Origin: Chamaesiphon sp. | GTDB taxonomy: Bacteria; Cyanobacteriota; Cyanobacteriia; Cyanobacteriales; Chamaesiphonaceae | Assembly: GCA_026786125.1 (NCBI GenBank) | Contig: JAJAYU010000009.1 | Coordinates: 1-8,436, forward strand | Length of the DNA: 8,436 nt | Reading direction: 5' to 3' | Part shown: positions 1 to 6,185 of the stretch, piece after piece | How positions within the stretch are numbered: position 1 is the stretch's first letter | Layout: each line of letters begins with the position of its first letter | Notes under the pieces: model-generated | Told to the model about the DNA's origin: nothing | The model's database searches: none | What the model saw: the letters and a program-made list of their open reading frames with translations, nothing else | Made by a program: the position numbers and the translations under genes

Positions 1-116
1 CTATGGACTTCGGAGGCACTCATGCCGAGGCTTTCGGCTAAGTCGCTATACCGCCACTGGCGATCTTGCCAGAGGTGGGTTTTGAGGAGGATGGGGATGT
101 CTTGGGGTTTGAGCAT
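1..116 (-). CDS. Helix-turn-helix DNA-binding protein, N-terminal 38 residues only (runs off left edge)
   Basis: Read on the minus strand, an ATG at 116-114 opens a frame that stays open to the window edge. The visible protein begins MLKPQDIPILLKTHLW and continues with a stretch ending LAESLGMSASEVH (residues 26-38). That stretch has the pattern of a helix-turn-helix: a first helix around DLAESLG, a turn at GMS, and a recognition helix starting SASEVH. The N-terminal pattern MLKPQD...LK...W.Y.DLAE.LGMSASEVH is one I know from small winged-helix proteins often annotated MarR-like, but family placement from 38 residues is tentative. The frame upstream of the ATG gives no better start and no clear Shine-Dalgarno sequence is present. 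A possible -10 (TAGAAT on the minus strand, 144-139) lies just upstream, overlapped by the left half of an inverted repeat. It is divergent from the DUF262/DUF1524 gene, which suggests, without proving, that it regulates itself and that nuclease. Confidence 0.72.
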   Translation of the reverse strand, partial: MLKPQDIPILLKTHLWQDRQWRYSDLAESLGMSASEVH

Positions 117-135
117 AGAATCTATCGCTGTTACT

Positions 136-165
136 TCTATTCTACATTCGCAAATTGAGAATAGA
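136..165. promoter_or_regulatory. Inverted repeat, putative operator between divergent HTH and nuclease genes
   Basis: TCTATTCT (136-143) is matched perfectly by AGAATAGA (158-165) across a 14-bp spacer. Equivalent half-site positions are 22 bp apart, about two helical turns, as expected for a dimeric regulator binding one face of DNA. The left arm overlaps a possible -10 hexamer (139-144, minus) of the HTH gene. That it is an operator for the HTH protein is inference. Confidence 0.4.
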
Positions 166-224
166 CGGATTGTCGATCTAAATACAATAACAAGAAAACG
201 TTTGGATTTTTTGAGGGAATAATA

Positions 225-344
225 ATGAAGAGGCAAGATTACCAAAATATTAAATCGGGTTTGCCTCTGTCTTTAGCCAGTTGTGAGGAAATGGGGTCAT
301 GCAAGAAATTCAAGGTAAGACACGAACTATTCGAGAACTGTTGA
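225..344 (+). CDS. Possible 39-residue small ORF overlapping the start of the nuclease gene
   Basis: An ATG at 225 is preceded by GAGGG at 213-217 with 7 nt spacing, a better ribosome binding site than most genes here show. The frame runs 39 codons to TGA at 342-344, so it overlaps the first 46 nt of the nuclease gene in another frame. The peptide begins MKRQDYQNIKSGLPLSLASC and matches no family I recognise. It contains no hydrophobic signal. It could be a leader ORF coupled to nuclease translation, the stub of a decayed gene, or chance. The strong ribosome site and position are the only support, so confidence is low. Confidence 0.3.
   Translation: MKRQDYQNIKSGLPLSLASCEEMGSCKKFKVRHELFENC
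229..268. repeat. 8-bp inverted repeat upstream of the nuclease gene
   Basis: AGAGGCAA (229-236) pairs perfectly with TTGCCTCT (261-268), leaving a 24-nt AT-rich loop. It lies inside the small ORF, ending 16 nt before the nuclease gene's ribosome binding site (GAGG, 285-288). It could form an RNA hairpin in the leader or be a protein-binding site. There is no run of T after it, so it is not an ordinary intrinsic terminator. Confidence 0.35.
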
Positions 345-2131
345 GTGGGGCAAAATATGGCATTGATTATTACCAACGAGAATATAAATGGCAATCCAAG
401 CAGATTGCTGAATTGGTTAACGATCTAACAGGACGCTTTCGAGAAGATTACGATCCAAGTCATCCCAGGAAAGAGGTTATTCAGTATGGATACTACTTCC
501 TCGGTTCCATTATTATTAGTCAGCGTGACACGCTCCGAATGGTTGTTGATGGTCAACAGCGGCTTACTTCACTGACTTTATTACTGGTTTATTTGAACAA
601 TTTGCAGAAAGGGCGTGATGATCTATCCAAAATCGAGGATTTGATTTTTGCAGAATCATTCGGCGAGAAATCTTTTAATTTGAACGTCTTGGAACGAAAT
701 GACTGTATGGAGTCACTTTTTAATGGGCAGCCATTCGATCCCATCGGAAAAGCAGAATCAGTGGCTAATTTAATCGGGCGGTATCAAGATGTTGAGGAAT
801 ATTTTCCCGATGAGTTGAAAGACAAAGCTTTGCCTTATTTCATCGACTGGCTGAAAGATAAGGTTCATATTGTTGAAATCACAGCTTATTCTGATGAGGA
901 TGCATATACCATCTTCGAGACGATGAACGATCGCGGTTTATCGTTGTCAGCAACAGATATGTTGAAGGGTTATTTACTTGCCAATATTGATGATGTTGGT
1001 AAACGAGGAGAAGCGGATAAATGTATCAAACAATGGTTGCTGAAGTTTGGCGAACATGGTAAGGAAACGGAGACAGATTTTTTCAAAACATGGCTGCGTT
1101 CTCAATATGCGGTAAAGATTCGGGAGCGTAAAAAAGATGCAACACCGGAAGATTTCGATCTAATTGGGACAGAATACCACCGTTGGGTGCGTAACCATGA
1201 AGAGTTGCTAGAATTGAGTAATGGTGCCACTTGTTACCAGTGGGTGACGCGAGATTTAGATTTTTATGCTCGTGTATATTTGAAATTGCTCAAAGCATCT
1301 CACTCTAACGTTTCAGGGCTGGAGAGCGTTCGATACAATGCGGATCATGGATTTACTCAGCAGTATCAACTGTTGCTGGCTCCGTTGCAGCCTGGGGATG
1401 ATGAGACAACAATCGAGACAAAGCTCAAGCTGGTAGCTGACTATATCGACTGTTGGCTAAATCGGCGACTGTGGAATTTTAAGTCAGTCACTTATTCTAC
1501 GGTGCAATATACGGTGTTTCAGTTGACTAAGGAGCTACGGGGGCTATCAGTTGAGGATTTGAGAACATCGTTGGTGACTCGACTCCAATCAGAGGCTGTG
1601 GATCTCACCTTTAGTACCCAGCCTTATCTAAACACCTGGAACGCCAAGAGTCTGCACCGTCAACTTGCCCGGATGATTGATTGGGTAGAAACGCAAAGTG
1701 GGGAGCCAGGGCAATACAGCAAATATGTTGTCAGATCGGGTCAATATGCCTATGAAATCGAACATATTTGGGCGAATCACTACGAACGCCATACAGATGA
1801 GTTTGACAGTTCAGCGGGATTTAGCGAGTATCGCAATCGCATTGGTGGGTTACTGTTACTACCAAAAAAAGTCAATGCTAGTCTCGGTGACAAGGATTAT
1901 CGCTATAAGGTGGAACAATATGTGAAAGAAAATCTGTTAGCAAAATCGCTGCATCCCACTTGTTATCAAAATAACCCTGGCTTCAAGCAGATGATTCAAC
2001 GGACTGGTGTAGAGTTTCAGTCTCATCCAACTTTTAAGAAGGCAGACTTGGAGCAACGTTTTGGGCTATATCAGAGCATTGCCGATCAATTGTGGTCGAT
2101 CAAAAGGTTACAGAACGAAAGTTTCGAGTAA
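299..2131 (+). CDS. DUF262-DUF1524 protein, GmrSD/SspE-like (type IV-like) restriction nuclease
   Basis: This is a 610-residue single-chain protein. The N-terminal DUF262 domain (ParB/Srx-like NTPase, about residues 10-225) has QREYKW (26-31), DGQQRLTSL (84-92) and FETMNDRG (206-213), the three signature blocks of the family. The C-terminal DUF1524 domain is an HNH-type nuclease with EIEHI (486-490, His489 the likely catalytic His) and RNRIGGLLLLP followed by Asn526. In the family, DUF262 uses nucleotide to control cutting by DUF1524, and fused forms such as GmrSD, BrxU and SspE attack modified DNA. Substrate specificity cannot be read here. All signature residues are present and I see no frameshift. 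The start is firm: an in-frame TGA lies at 284-286, the ATG at 299 is the first start after it, and GAGG at 285-288 is a ribosome site. No ssp, dnd or BREX partner is visible. CGATCG is nearly absent from the gene, unlike the rest of the window, which suggests transfer. Confidence 0.92.
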   Translation: MQEIQGKTRTIRELLSGAKYGIDYYQREYKWQSKQIAELVNDLTGRFREDYDPSHPRKEVIQYGYYFLGSIIISQRDTLRMVVDGQQRLTSLTLLLVYLNNLQKGRDDLSKIEDLIFAESFGEKSFNLNVLERNDCMESLFNGQPFDPIGKAESVANLIGRYQDVEEYFPDELKDKALPYFIDWLKDKVHIVEITAYSDEDAYTIFETMNDRGLSLSATDMLKGYLLANIDDVGKRGEADKCIKQWLLKFGEHGKETETDFFKTWLRSQYAVKIRERKKDATPEDFDLIGTEYHRWVRNHEELLELSNGATCYQWVTRDLDFYARVYLKLLKASHSNVSGLESVRYNADHGFTQQYQLLLAPLQPGDDETTIETKLKLVADYIDCWLNRRLWNFKSVTYSTVQYTVFQLTKELRGLSVEDLRTSLVTRLQSEAVDLTFSTQPYLNTWNAKSLHRQLARMIDWVETQSGEPGQYSKYVVRSGQYAYEIEHIWANHYERHTDEFDSSAGFSEYRNRIGGLLLLPKKVNASLGDKDYRYKVEQYVKENLLAKSLHPTCYQNNPGFKQMIQRTGVEFQSHPTFKKADLEQRFGLYQSIADQLWSIKRLQNESFE

Positions 2132-2202
2132 TTTAGTAGTATAGAGTCATGCTGTAAACCTCTTCATCAGAAGGCTTCTAGAAATAATCTGTAGCGAAAT
2201 TA

Positions 2203-2242
2203 CGAAGTGTGATGAAGATCCCCATAATTGCAACACACTTCG
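2203..2242. terminator. 9-bp inverted repeat between convergent genes, possible bidirectional terminator
   Basis: CGAAGTGTG (2203-2211) is perfectly complementary to CACACTTCG (2234-2242), with a 22-nt loop. It sits 71 nt after the nuclease stop and 93 nt beyond the stop of the convergent small minus-strand gene, where a shared terminator would be expected. Neither strand has a T-run after the stem and the loop is long, so it may instead be a protein site. The rest of 2132-2335 shows no gene. Confidence 0.3.
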
Positions 2243-2335
2243 ATTGATCGCAAGTCACTCATTCACAGCAATTAATAGCTCTGACAAATTATCTGGAAAA
2301 TCACCATTACCAACCATTGCAGATGAGTACGCCCA

Positions 2336-2518
2336 TTAATCGATCACAACTCCAGCTAAGAGTTCATCATCTTCATTCGCCATCGCTGCCATGTATGCTT
2401 CCAAATTTTGGGGATTAGTCAGTGCATCTTTAGTAATGAAGTCTAAAAATAGACCCAGCATCAGATCCTCTGTATCTGTATCTGGCTCGACTGGCTGTGG
2501 TTCTAACTTTACTGCCAT
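2336..2518 (-). CDS. 60-residue acidic protein resembling the C-terminal half of PrlF-type antitoxins
   Basis: The ATG at 2518-2516 lies 13 nt after the methyltransferase stop (2534-2532), so translational coupling is likely, and no separate ribosome site is visible. A TTG at 2551 would extend the frame into the methyltransferase gene and is less likely. The protein is acidic (DTDTEDL, ANEDDELL). The pattern LGLFLDFITKDALTNPQNLEAY (about 21-42) followed by DDELLAGVVID resembles the C-terminal part of PrlF/SohA antitoxins: FLxFLxxD, then NPQN, then ExLVxxVxID. The N-terminal AbrB-type DNA-binding domain of a full-length PrlF (about 100 residues) is missing, and no YhaV-like toxin is next to it. 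It may be a minimal or orphan antitoxin-like protein, a remnant, or an unrelated cyanobacterial small protein. The resemblance is from memory, not alignment. Confidence 0.6.
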   Translation of the reverse strand: MAVKLEPQPVEPDTDTEDLMLGLFLDFITKDALTNPQNLEAYMAAMANEDDELLAGVVID

Positions 2519-2531
2519 AAAATCAAATGTG

Positions 2532-3179
2532 CTAACCAATTTTTTGGGCAATTACGGCATAAAAAGGATCACCACTAGGCACACCGATCATCCGCAGAAA
2601 ATCAGGTACTTGACTGACATGGACGATCGATTCAGGCTGACTAAATCCTGGGACAGATTGGAAATAACCTTTGACTAATTCTACTCGATCGATCTCACTA
2701 CCATCTCGCCAAATCTCGATCGCTTTGTGATAAAACATCCGATTGGAGAAGCTAAAAATCGCAATTCCATCTGGTTTGAGAATGCGGTAAACTTCTGCAA
2801 AAATTGCTTCGGGATATTGGAGATATTGGACAGAGACAGTATTTAAGACTGCATCAACACTGGCATCAGCAAGAGGTAACTGCTGATCTTGATTGAGATT
2901 CTGGACGAAGTATTCATCTAGTCGGGGATTTTTGGCGAGTTCTTCGGCATTCAACCCATGCCCGTAAACATGCTCGAACTGGATATCATCGGGAAGATGG
3001 GATACCCAACTACTCATCATGTCAAAGATCCGCGTATTCGGGGTAAGTCTGTCGTGATATAAATTGGTCAATCGATCGATAAAACCGCCATCCACATGGG
3101 TAACAAATCGAGGGACTCCATAAAACTCTCGATCGTTACCAGTGTCTAATTTGCGGCGTTGTTGGGAACTTAGAATCAT
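2532..3179 (-). CDS. Class I SAM-dependent methyltransferase, substrate unknown
   Basis: This is a 215-residue cytosolic protein of the methyltransferase domain type. The SAM-binding region begins with a variant motif I, IFDMMSSWVSHLP (51-63), in place of the usual glycine-rich loop. It continues with GHGLNAEELAKNPRLDEY (73-90), LPLADASVDAVLNTVSVQYL (101-120, motif IV region) and RILKPDGIAIFSFSNRMFY (132-150, post-motif strand). This order and these blocks match a conserved cyanobacterial family with no assigned substrate that I know of. The ATG at 3179 is chosen because homologues as I recall them start close to MxLxxxxRxKLD. A TTG at 3197 would add six residues and has no better ribosome site. 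The barrel-like gene lies 43 nt upstream on the same strand and the 60-residue gene 13 nt downstream, so the three could form one transcript. The C-terminus (GDPFYAVIAQKIG) looks complete. Confidence 0.88.
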   Translation of the reverse strand: MILSSQQRRKLDTGNDREFYGVPRFVTHVDGGFIDRLTNLYHDRLTPNTRIFDMMSSWVSHLPDDIQFEHVYGHGLNAEELAKNPRLDEYFVQNLNQDQQLPLADASVDAVLNTVSVQYLQYPEAIFAEVYRILKPDGIAIFSFSNRMFYHKAIEIWRDGSEIDRVELVKGYFQSVPGFSQPESIVHVSQVPDFLRMIGVPSGDPFYAVIAQKIG

Positions 3180-3222
3180 GAGTTGGAACCATACCAATTA
3201 ACACTCTAATTCTAACTAAAAT

Positions 3223-3600
3223 CTAAAACTTGATCCCTAATTGACCATTGATACCGCGAATTGAGTGATAGCCAACTCCATAAAATATATTGCCAGGTGG
3301 GGTAAAGTGAACACCACCAGAGTACGCCACACCTTTGTCGCCATAAAGTCCTAAACCAGCGTAGGGAGCCACAAAGGGGAAGCTGAAAAACTTAAGTGCG
3401 TCAACACCTGTGACCCCTTTTGGCCCAGTACCGATTTCAGCTCCAAGATCGAAAAATCTCACACCAGCACCATAGGTGACAGCACTATCTTTGGAACCTA
3501 CTGTAACCCAAGGTTCCGGTACTAATTGAGCGGAAGCGGGGGTGACTTGCATTGCCACTAGGATGGCGAAGATCGAGCCACAGATTGATTTAAGTTGCAT
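3223..3600 (-). CDS. Small secreted protein, probable outer-membrane beta-barrel-like, function unknown
   Basis: The product has 125 residues. Residues 1-24 are a classic signal peptide: Lys4, a hydrophobic stretch (about 6-18), and a PASA cleavage site before Gln25. The mature ~101-residue part is rich in Gly, Tyr and alternating hydrophobic residues: VTYGAGVRFF, VAPYAGLGLYG, VAYSGGVHF, IFYGVGYHSIRG. It ends GQLGIKF, with the terminal Phe typical of barrels handled by the BAM machinery. About six short beta strands are plausible, fewer than a closed 8-strand barrel usually needs, so it may be a minimal or partial barrel. The start is supported by AGGAG 7 nt before the ATG (minus strand). I remember similar cyanobacterial hypothetical proteins ending in GYHSIRGINGQLGFKF-like sequence, none with a known function. 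It is separated from the upstream SIMPL gene by a strong stem-loop, so it probably has its own promoter. Confidence 0.8.
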   Translation of the reverse strand: MQLKSICGSIFAILVAMQVTPASAQLVPEPWVTVGSKDSAVTYGAGVRFFDLGAEIGTGPKGVTGVDALKFFSFPFVAPYAGLGLYGDKGVAYSGGVHFTPPGNIFYGVGYHSIRGINGQLGIKF

Positions 3601-3651
3601 CGGAGTGCTCCTGAGCTTCAGTTTGATAATTTGATAAAAAGATTGAGATCC

Positions 3652-3678
3652 AGACAGATGAGTAATTTTAATCTGTCT
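3652..3678. promoter_or_regulatory. 8-bp inverted repeat upstream of the barrel-like gene
   Basis: AGACAGAT (3652-3659) is perfectly complementary to ATCTGTCT (3671-3678), with an 11-bp AT-rich spacer. Half-sites are 19 bp apart. It lies 51-78 bp upstream of the barrel-like gene's ATG, where an operator or promoter-proximal site would sit. Its function is inferred from position only. Confidence 0.35.
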
Positions 3679-3693
3679 AGTCTTTATTTCAGA

Positions 3694-3731
3694 CGATAGC
3701 CAGTTGAGATTGTTTCTGGAACTGGCTATCG
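3694..3731 (-). terminator. 12-bp perfect stem-loop after the SIMPL gene, probable terminator
   Basis: CGATAGCCAGTT (3694-3705) pairs perfectly with AACTGGCTATCG (3720-3731) around a 14-nt loop. It begins 25 nt past the SIMPL gene's stop in the direction of that gene's transcription and precedes the barrel-like gene. The downstream sequence on the minus strand is TCTGAAATAAAG, without a T-run, so termination may be inefficient, or the stem may protect the upstream mRNA 3' end. Confidence 0.5.
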
Positions 3732-3756
3732 CAGTAAAATTAGGTAGGGGCTAATT

Positions 3757-4503
3757 CTACTCAATCCCAAATTTTACTGAGACTACTGCGGTGATATCCT
3801 TGTCGATCGAACTGGTATCATAGCTACCACCATTACTCACCGCAGTTGAATTACGCTCGGTGATTTGGAATACCCCAGTATCCGCACTCCGCACTCCACC
3901 AACCCTATTTCCAGTACTTTTAGCGATCGATTCGGCTCTAGCTTTGGCATCTTTGGTGGCTTCGGCAATCATCTCAATCCGCAGTTTGCTGAGTTCGTTG
4001 TAGAGATATTCTGGTGGCTCGGAAGTGAGGGGGATGCCTTCATTGATCAGTTCGTTAATTTGCCGTGATAATTTGGCATAACGCTCAACTTGGTTCGATC
4101 GAATCTCTAACCGTTGGCTGAGTTTGTAACCAAGTATTTTACCTGTTTCTCGTTCTTTAACTAGTTCAGGAATTGCTACTGTTTCTAGTGAACTGAGCGA
4201 AATTTCTGAGTCGGCAACTTTTGCCTCTTTCAGATACCGCTGAACTCGTTCTGTTCTACTATTGAGTTCTTTATATGCTGCCTGAACTGTCGGCTGTTGG
4301 CTAGTAATAGCTACCTTCCACACAATATAATCTGACTTGATTGGTCGTTTCGCCGAGCCAGTAATTAATAGTCCATCGTCTACTCGTTTGATATTCCGAA
4401 TTGCCCCCGCCCATAAAAATGAGCTAGCAATTAGAGCTGCCGATAATAAAGTCAATCCAGCAAATAATTCAGGGAACCGAGAGCCAACTCTAGTGCTTTC
4501 CAT
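3757..4503 (-). CDS. SIMPL (DUF541/YggE-like) domain protein, N-terminally membrane-anchored
   Basis: The product has 248 residues. An uncleaved-looking N-terminal membrane helix (about 13-35, LFAGLTLLSAALIASSFLWAGAI) anchors it in the inner membrane. The rest, periplasmic by inference, is a SIMPL domain: it opens with ITGSAKRPIKSDYIVWKVAI (47-66), has the helical middle part of the family, and ends ITAVVSVKFGIE, the characteristic last strand. A segment AEATKDAKARAESIAKSTG is the helix typical of the family before its final strands. SIMPL/YggE proteins are linked to envelope stress tolerance and form ring-like assemblies in some bacteria; the molecular role is not settled. The ATG at 4503 is preferred because GAGG lies 8 nt upstream. 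An upstream in-frame GTG at 4521 would place that ribosome site inside the coding region. The gene is divergent from glmM and followed by a 12-bp stem-loop. Confidence 0.9.
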   Translation of the reverse strand: MESTRVGSRFPELFAGLTLLSAALIASSFLWAGAIRNIKRVDDGLLITGSAKRPIKSDYIVWKVAITSQQPTVQAAYKELNSRTERVQRYLKEAKVADSEISLSSLETVAIPELVKERETGKILGYKLSQRLEIRSNQVERYAKLSRQINELINEGIPLTSEPPEYLYNELSKLRIEMIAEATKDAKARAESIAKSTGNRVGGVRSADTGVFQITERNSTAVSNGGSYDTSSIDKDITAVVSVKFGIE

Positions 4504-4525
4504 TGCTTGTGCCTCACACACTTAA

Positions 4526-4546
4526 TAATTGATAATTGATAGTTGA
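4526..4546. repeat. Heptanucleotide tandem repeat, three units
   Basis: TAATTGA, TAATTGA and TAGTTGA follow one another without gaps 23 bp upstream of the SIMPL gene. This is a short heptamer array of the STRR type frequent in cyanobacterial intergenic DNA. Confidence 0.7.
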
Positions 4547-4665
4547 TTGTTAAATATAGCTACCATGTATCGATCGATTATTCCTGAAAGCTCCTCTAAC
4601 TTTTGCTGGTATCAACCCAATCATAATTATTTCGACAAGATCATCATTAACAACACCTATCGATC

Positions 4666-4721
4666 CGTCCCCTAGTCCCCCAGTCCCCCAGTCTCTCAGT
4701 CTCCCAGTCTCCCCGTCCCCC
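4666..4721. repeat. 8-bp tandem repeat, seven units, pyrimidine-rich
   Basis: Seven contiguous octamers are in register: CGTCCCCT, AGTCCCCC twice, AGTCTCTC, AGTCTCCC twice, and CGTCCCCC. The top strand is almost all C and T apart from the AG or CG at each unit boundary. The array ends 5 bp before the proposed -35 of glmM, so copy number could influence that promoter. No coding frame uses it. The divergent gap 4504-4790 holds this array, the heptamers and the promoter, and no gene that I can see. Confidence 0.85.
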
Positions 4722-4725
4722 ACAC

Positions 4726-4754
4726 TTGAGTATTGCCACCGTCAGTAATATGAT
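4726..4754 (+). promoter_or_regulatory. Sigma-70-type promoter for glmM
   Basis: TTGAGT (4726-4731, 4/6 match to TTGACA) and TATGAT (4749-4754, 5/6 match to TATAAT) are separated by exactly 17 bp. A start of transcription near 4761 would leave a leader of about 30 nt before the glmM ATG. It is the best-formed promoter I found, but is predicted by eye only. Confidence 0.5.
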
Positions 4755-4790
4755 ATCCAAGCGACTCCTAAATTTCCCGGCACCGTATTT

Positions 4791-6182
4791 ATGACTACAT
4801 CCTCACCCATCAACAGTCTCAATCTGCCCAATTCAGCCCTATTTGGTACCGATGGCATCAGGGGGCGGGTGGGAGATATCCTCACTGCTAATCTAGCTCT
4901 CCAAGTGGGCTACTGGGCGGGAATGGTCTTGCGGAAGGCTGCTGCGGATGTCGGACCGATTATTATCGGTCAGGATTCGCGCAATTCTAGTGATATGCTT
5001 GCCAGTGCTTTGGCGGCGGGGATTACTTCAGCCGGAATTGAAGTGTGGAATTTGGGCTTGTGTCCCACGCCTGGGGTTGCCCATCTGACTGCGACTAGCG
5101 ATGCGATCGGTGGTGTGATGATTTCCGCCAGCCACAATCCGCCTGAGGATAATGGAATTAAGTTTTTTGGTGCAAAAGGTACAAAGTTGGCCAAGAACTT
5201 GCAGGCGGCGATCGAGGCAGGCATTCGCGGTAAATCTGGATTGATCGTCGAACCAGAAAAATGGGGTCATCTCTACTTCACACCGGAATTAATCACTCAA
5301 TATGTGGAAGCGATGCAGGAATCCCTCGCTCCAGGTACTAGCTTGGCAGGAATGAAGATCGTCCTCGATTTAGCCGCAGGTGCATCGGTACAAGTAGCTC
5401 CAGCGGTTTTTAAAAATTTAGGGGCTGAAGTGACGTGCCTGCATGAAGAAGCCGATGGCGATCGAATCAACGTTAATTGCGGTTCGACTCATTTGGGAGC
5501 CTTGCAAGCCGCCGTTGCACTGCATCAGGCGGATCTGGGCTTTGCCTTTGACGGGGATGCCGATCGAGTTTTGGCAGTAGACAATCGCGGGCGCAAAGTA
5601 GATGGTGATTATATTCTCTACTTCTGGGGTCAATACCTCAGTAAACAAGGTCTACTTCCCCAGGATGAAATTATTACTACAGTGATGGCAAATCTCGGCT
5701 TTGAGCGTGCTTGGCAAGCATTGGGCGGCAAAGTTGTGCGGACGGCGGTGGGCGACCAATATGTCCAAGCAGAGATGGCTAGTAGTGGCGCGATGTTGGG
5801 CGGTGAACAGTCGGGACATATTCTCTCGCCCCAGCATAGCGTCAGTGGGGATGGTATCCTGACAGCATTGCATCTAGCGGCGATCGTCCACCAGTCAAGT
5901 AAATCTCTGGCGGAGTTGGTAGATGGTAGTTTTCAAACTTATCCGCAAATTCTGCACAATGTCCGCGTTGACGATCGGGAAGCTCGGTTAAACTGGGATA
6001 AATGCCAACCATTACAAGATGGAATTATTAAAGCTGAAGCCGCTATGGGCGATACTGGACGGGTATTAGTCCGCGCTTCTGGTACCGAACCCTTGATTCG
6101 GGTGATGGTTGAAGCTGAAACAATGGAAGTGACAAGACAGTGGACAGAATATCTGGTATCGATCGTTGAAAAACATTTTTAA
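4791..6182 (+). CDS. glmM: Phosphoglucosamine mutase
   Basis: This 463-residue cytosolic enzyme converts glucosamine-6-phosphate to glucosamine-1-phosphate, the step between GlmS and GlmU in UDP-N-acetylglucosamine synthesis for peptidoglycan and other glycans. All four domains of the alpha-D-phosphohexomutase fold can be followed: FGTDGIRG (18-25); the phosphoserine loop [16 protein letters not shown] (111-126; Ser114 carries the catalytic phosphate); the Mg-binding loop DGDADR (254-259; Asp254, Asp256, Asp258); the sugar-binding GGEQSGH (337-343); and the phosphate-binding [10 protein letters not shown] (428-437). SASHNP together with GGEQSGH favours GlmM over phosphoglucomutase/phosphomannomutase. 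Length is normal for the family. The ATG at 4791 is 17 codons before FGTDG; there is no clear Shine-Dalgarno, which is common in cyanobacteria. A 17-bp-spaced promoter lies at 4726-4754. No glmS or glmU is adjacent, so it seems to be transcribed alone. Confidence 0.97.
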   Translation: MTTSSPINSLNLPNSALFGTDGIRGRVGDILTANLALQVGYWAGMVLRKAAADVGPIIIGQDSRNSSDMLASALAAGITSAGIEVWNLGLCPTPGVAHLTATSDAIGGVMISASHNPPEDNGIKFFGAKGTKLAKNLQAAIEAGIRGKSGLIVEPEKWGHLYFTPELITQYVEAMQESLAPGTSLAGMKIVLDLAAGASVQVAPAVFKNLGAEVTCLHEEADGDRINVNCGSTHLGALQAAVALHQADLGFAFDGDADRVLAVDNRGRKVDGDYILYFWGQYLSKQGLLPQDEIITTVMANLGFERAWQALGGKVVRTAVGDQYVQAEMASSGAMLGGEQSGHILSPQHSVSGDGILTALHLAAIVHQSSKSLAELVDGSFQTYPQILHNVRVDDREARLNWDKCQPLQDGIIKAEAAMGDTGRVLVRASGTEPLIRVMVEAETMEVTRQWTEYLVSIVEKHF

Positions 6183-6185
6183 ATT

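Noticed and set aside
183..188. TACAAT as the -10 of the nuclease promoter
   Set aside because: No acceptable -35 at 16-18 bp; the nearest TTGAGA is 22 bp away.
22..222. 66-codon plus-strand ORF at the left edge
   Set aside because: It is antisense to the HTH gene and its translation has no recognisable pattern; the minus-strand frame reads as a convincing HTH.
2169..2180. AGAAG/CTTCT near-palindrome after the nuclease gene
   Set aside because: A 1-nt centre and 5-bp arms cannot make a useful hairpin and it is expected by chance.
2391..2678. 95-codon plus-strand ORF
   Set aside because: It is antisense to the 60-residue gene and the methyltransferase end, with no family features and no ribosome site.
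3180..3197. TTG start extending the methyltransferase by six residues
   Set aside because: There is no stronger ribosome site, and the family blocks begin after the ATG at 3179.
4666..4721. CRISPR array
   Set aside because: The repeats are contiguous 8-bp units without spacers; no cas gene is present.
4970..5873. Several minus-strand ORFs inside glmM
   Set aside because: They are shadows of an intact glmM reading frame; their translations show no domain features.
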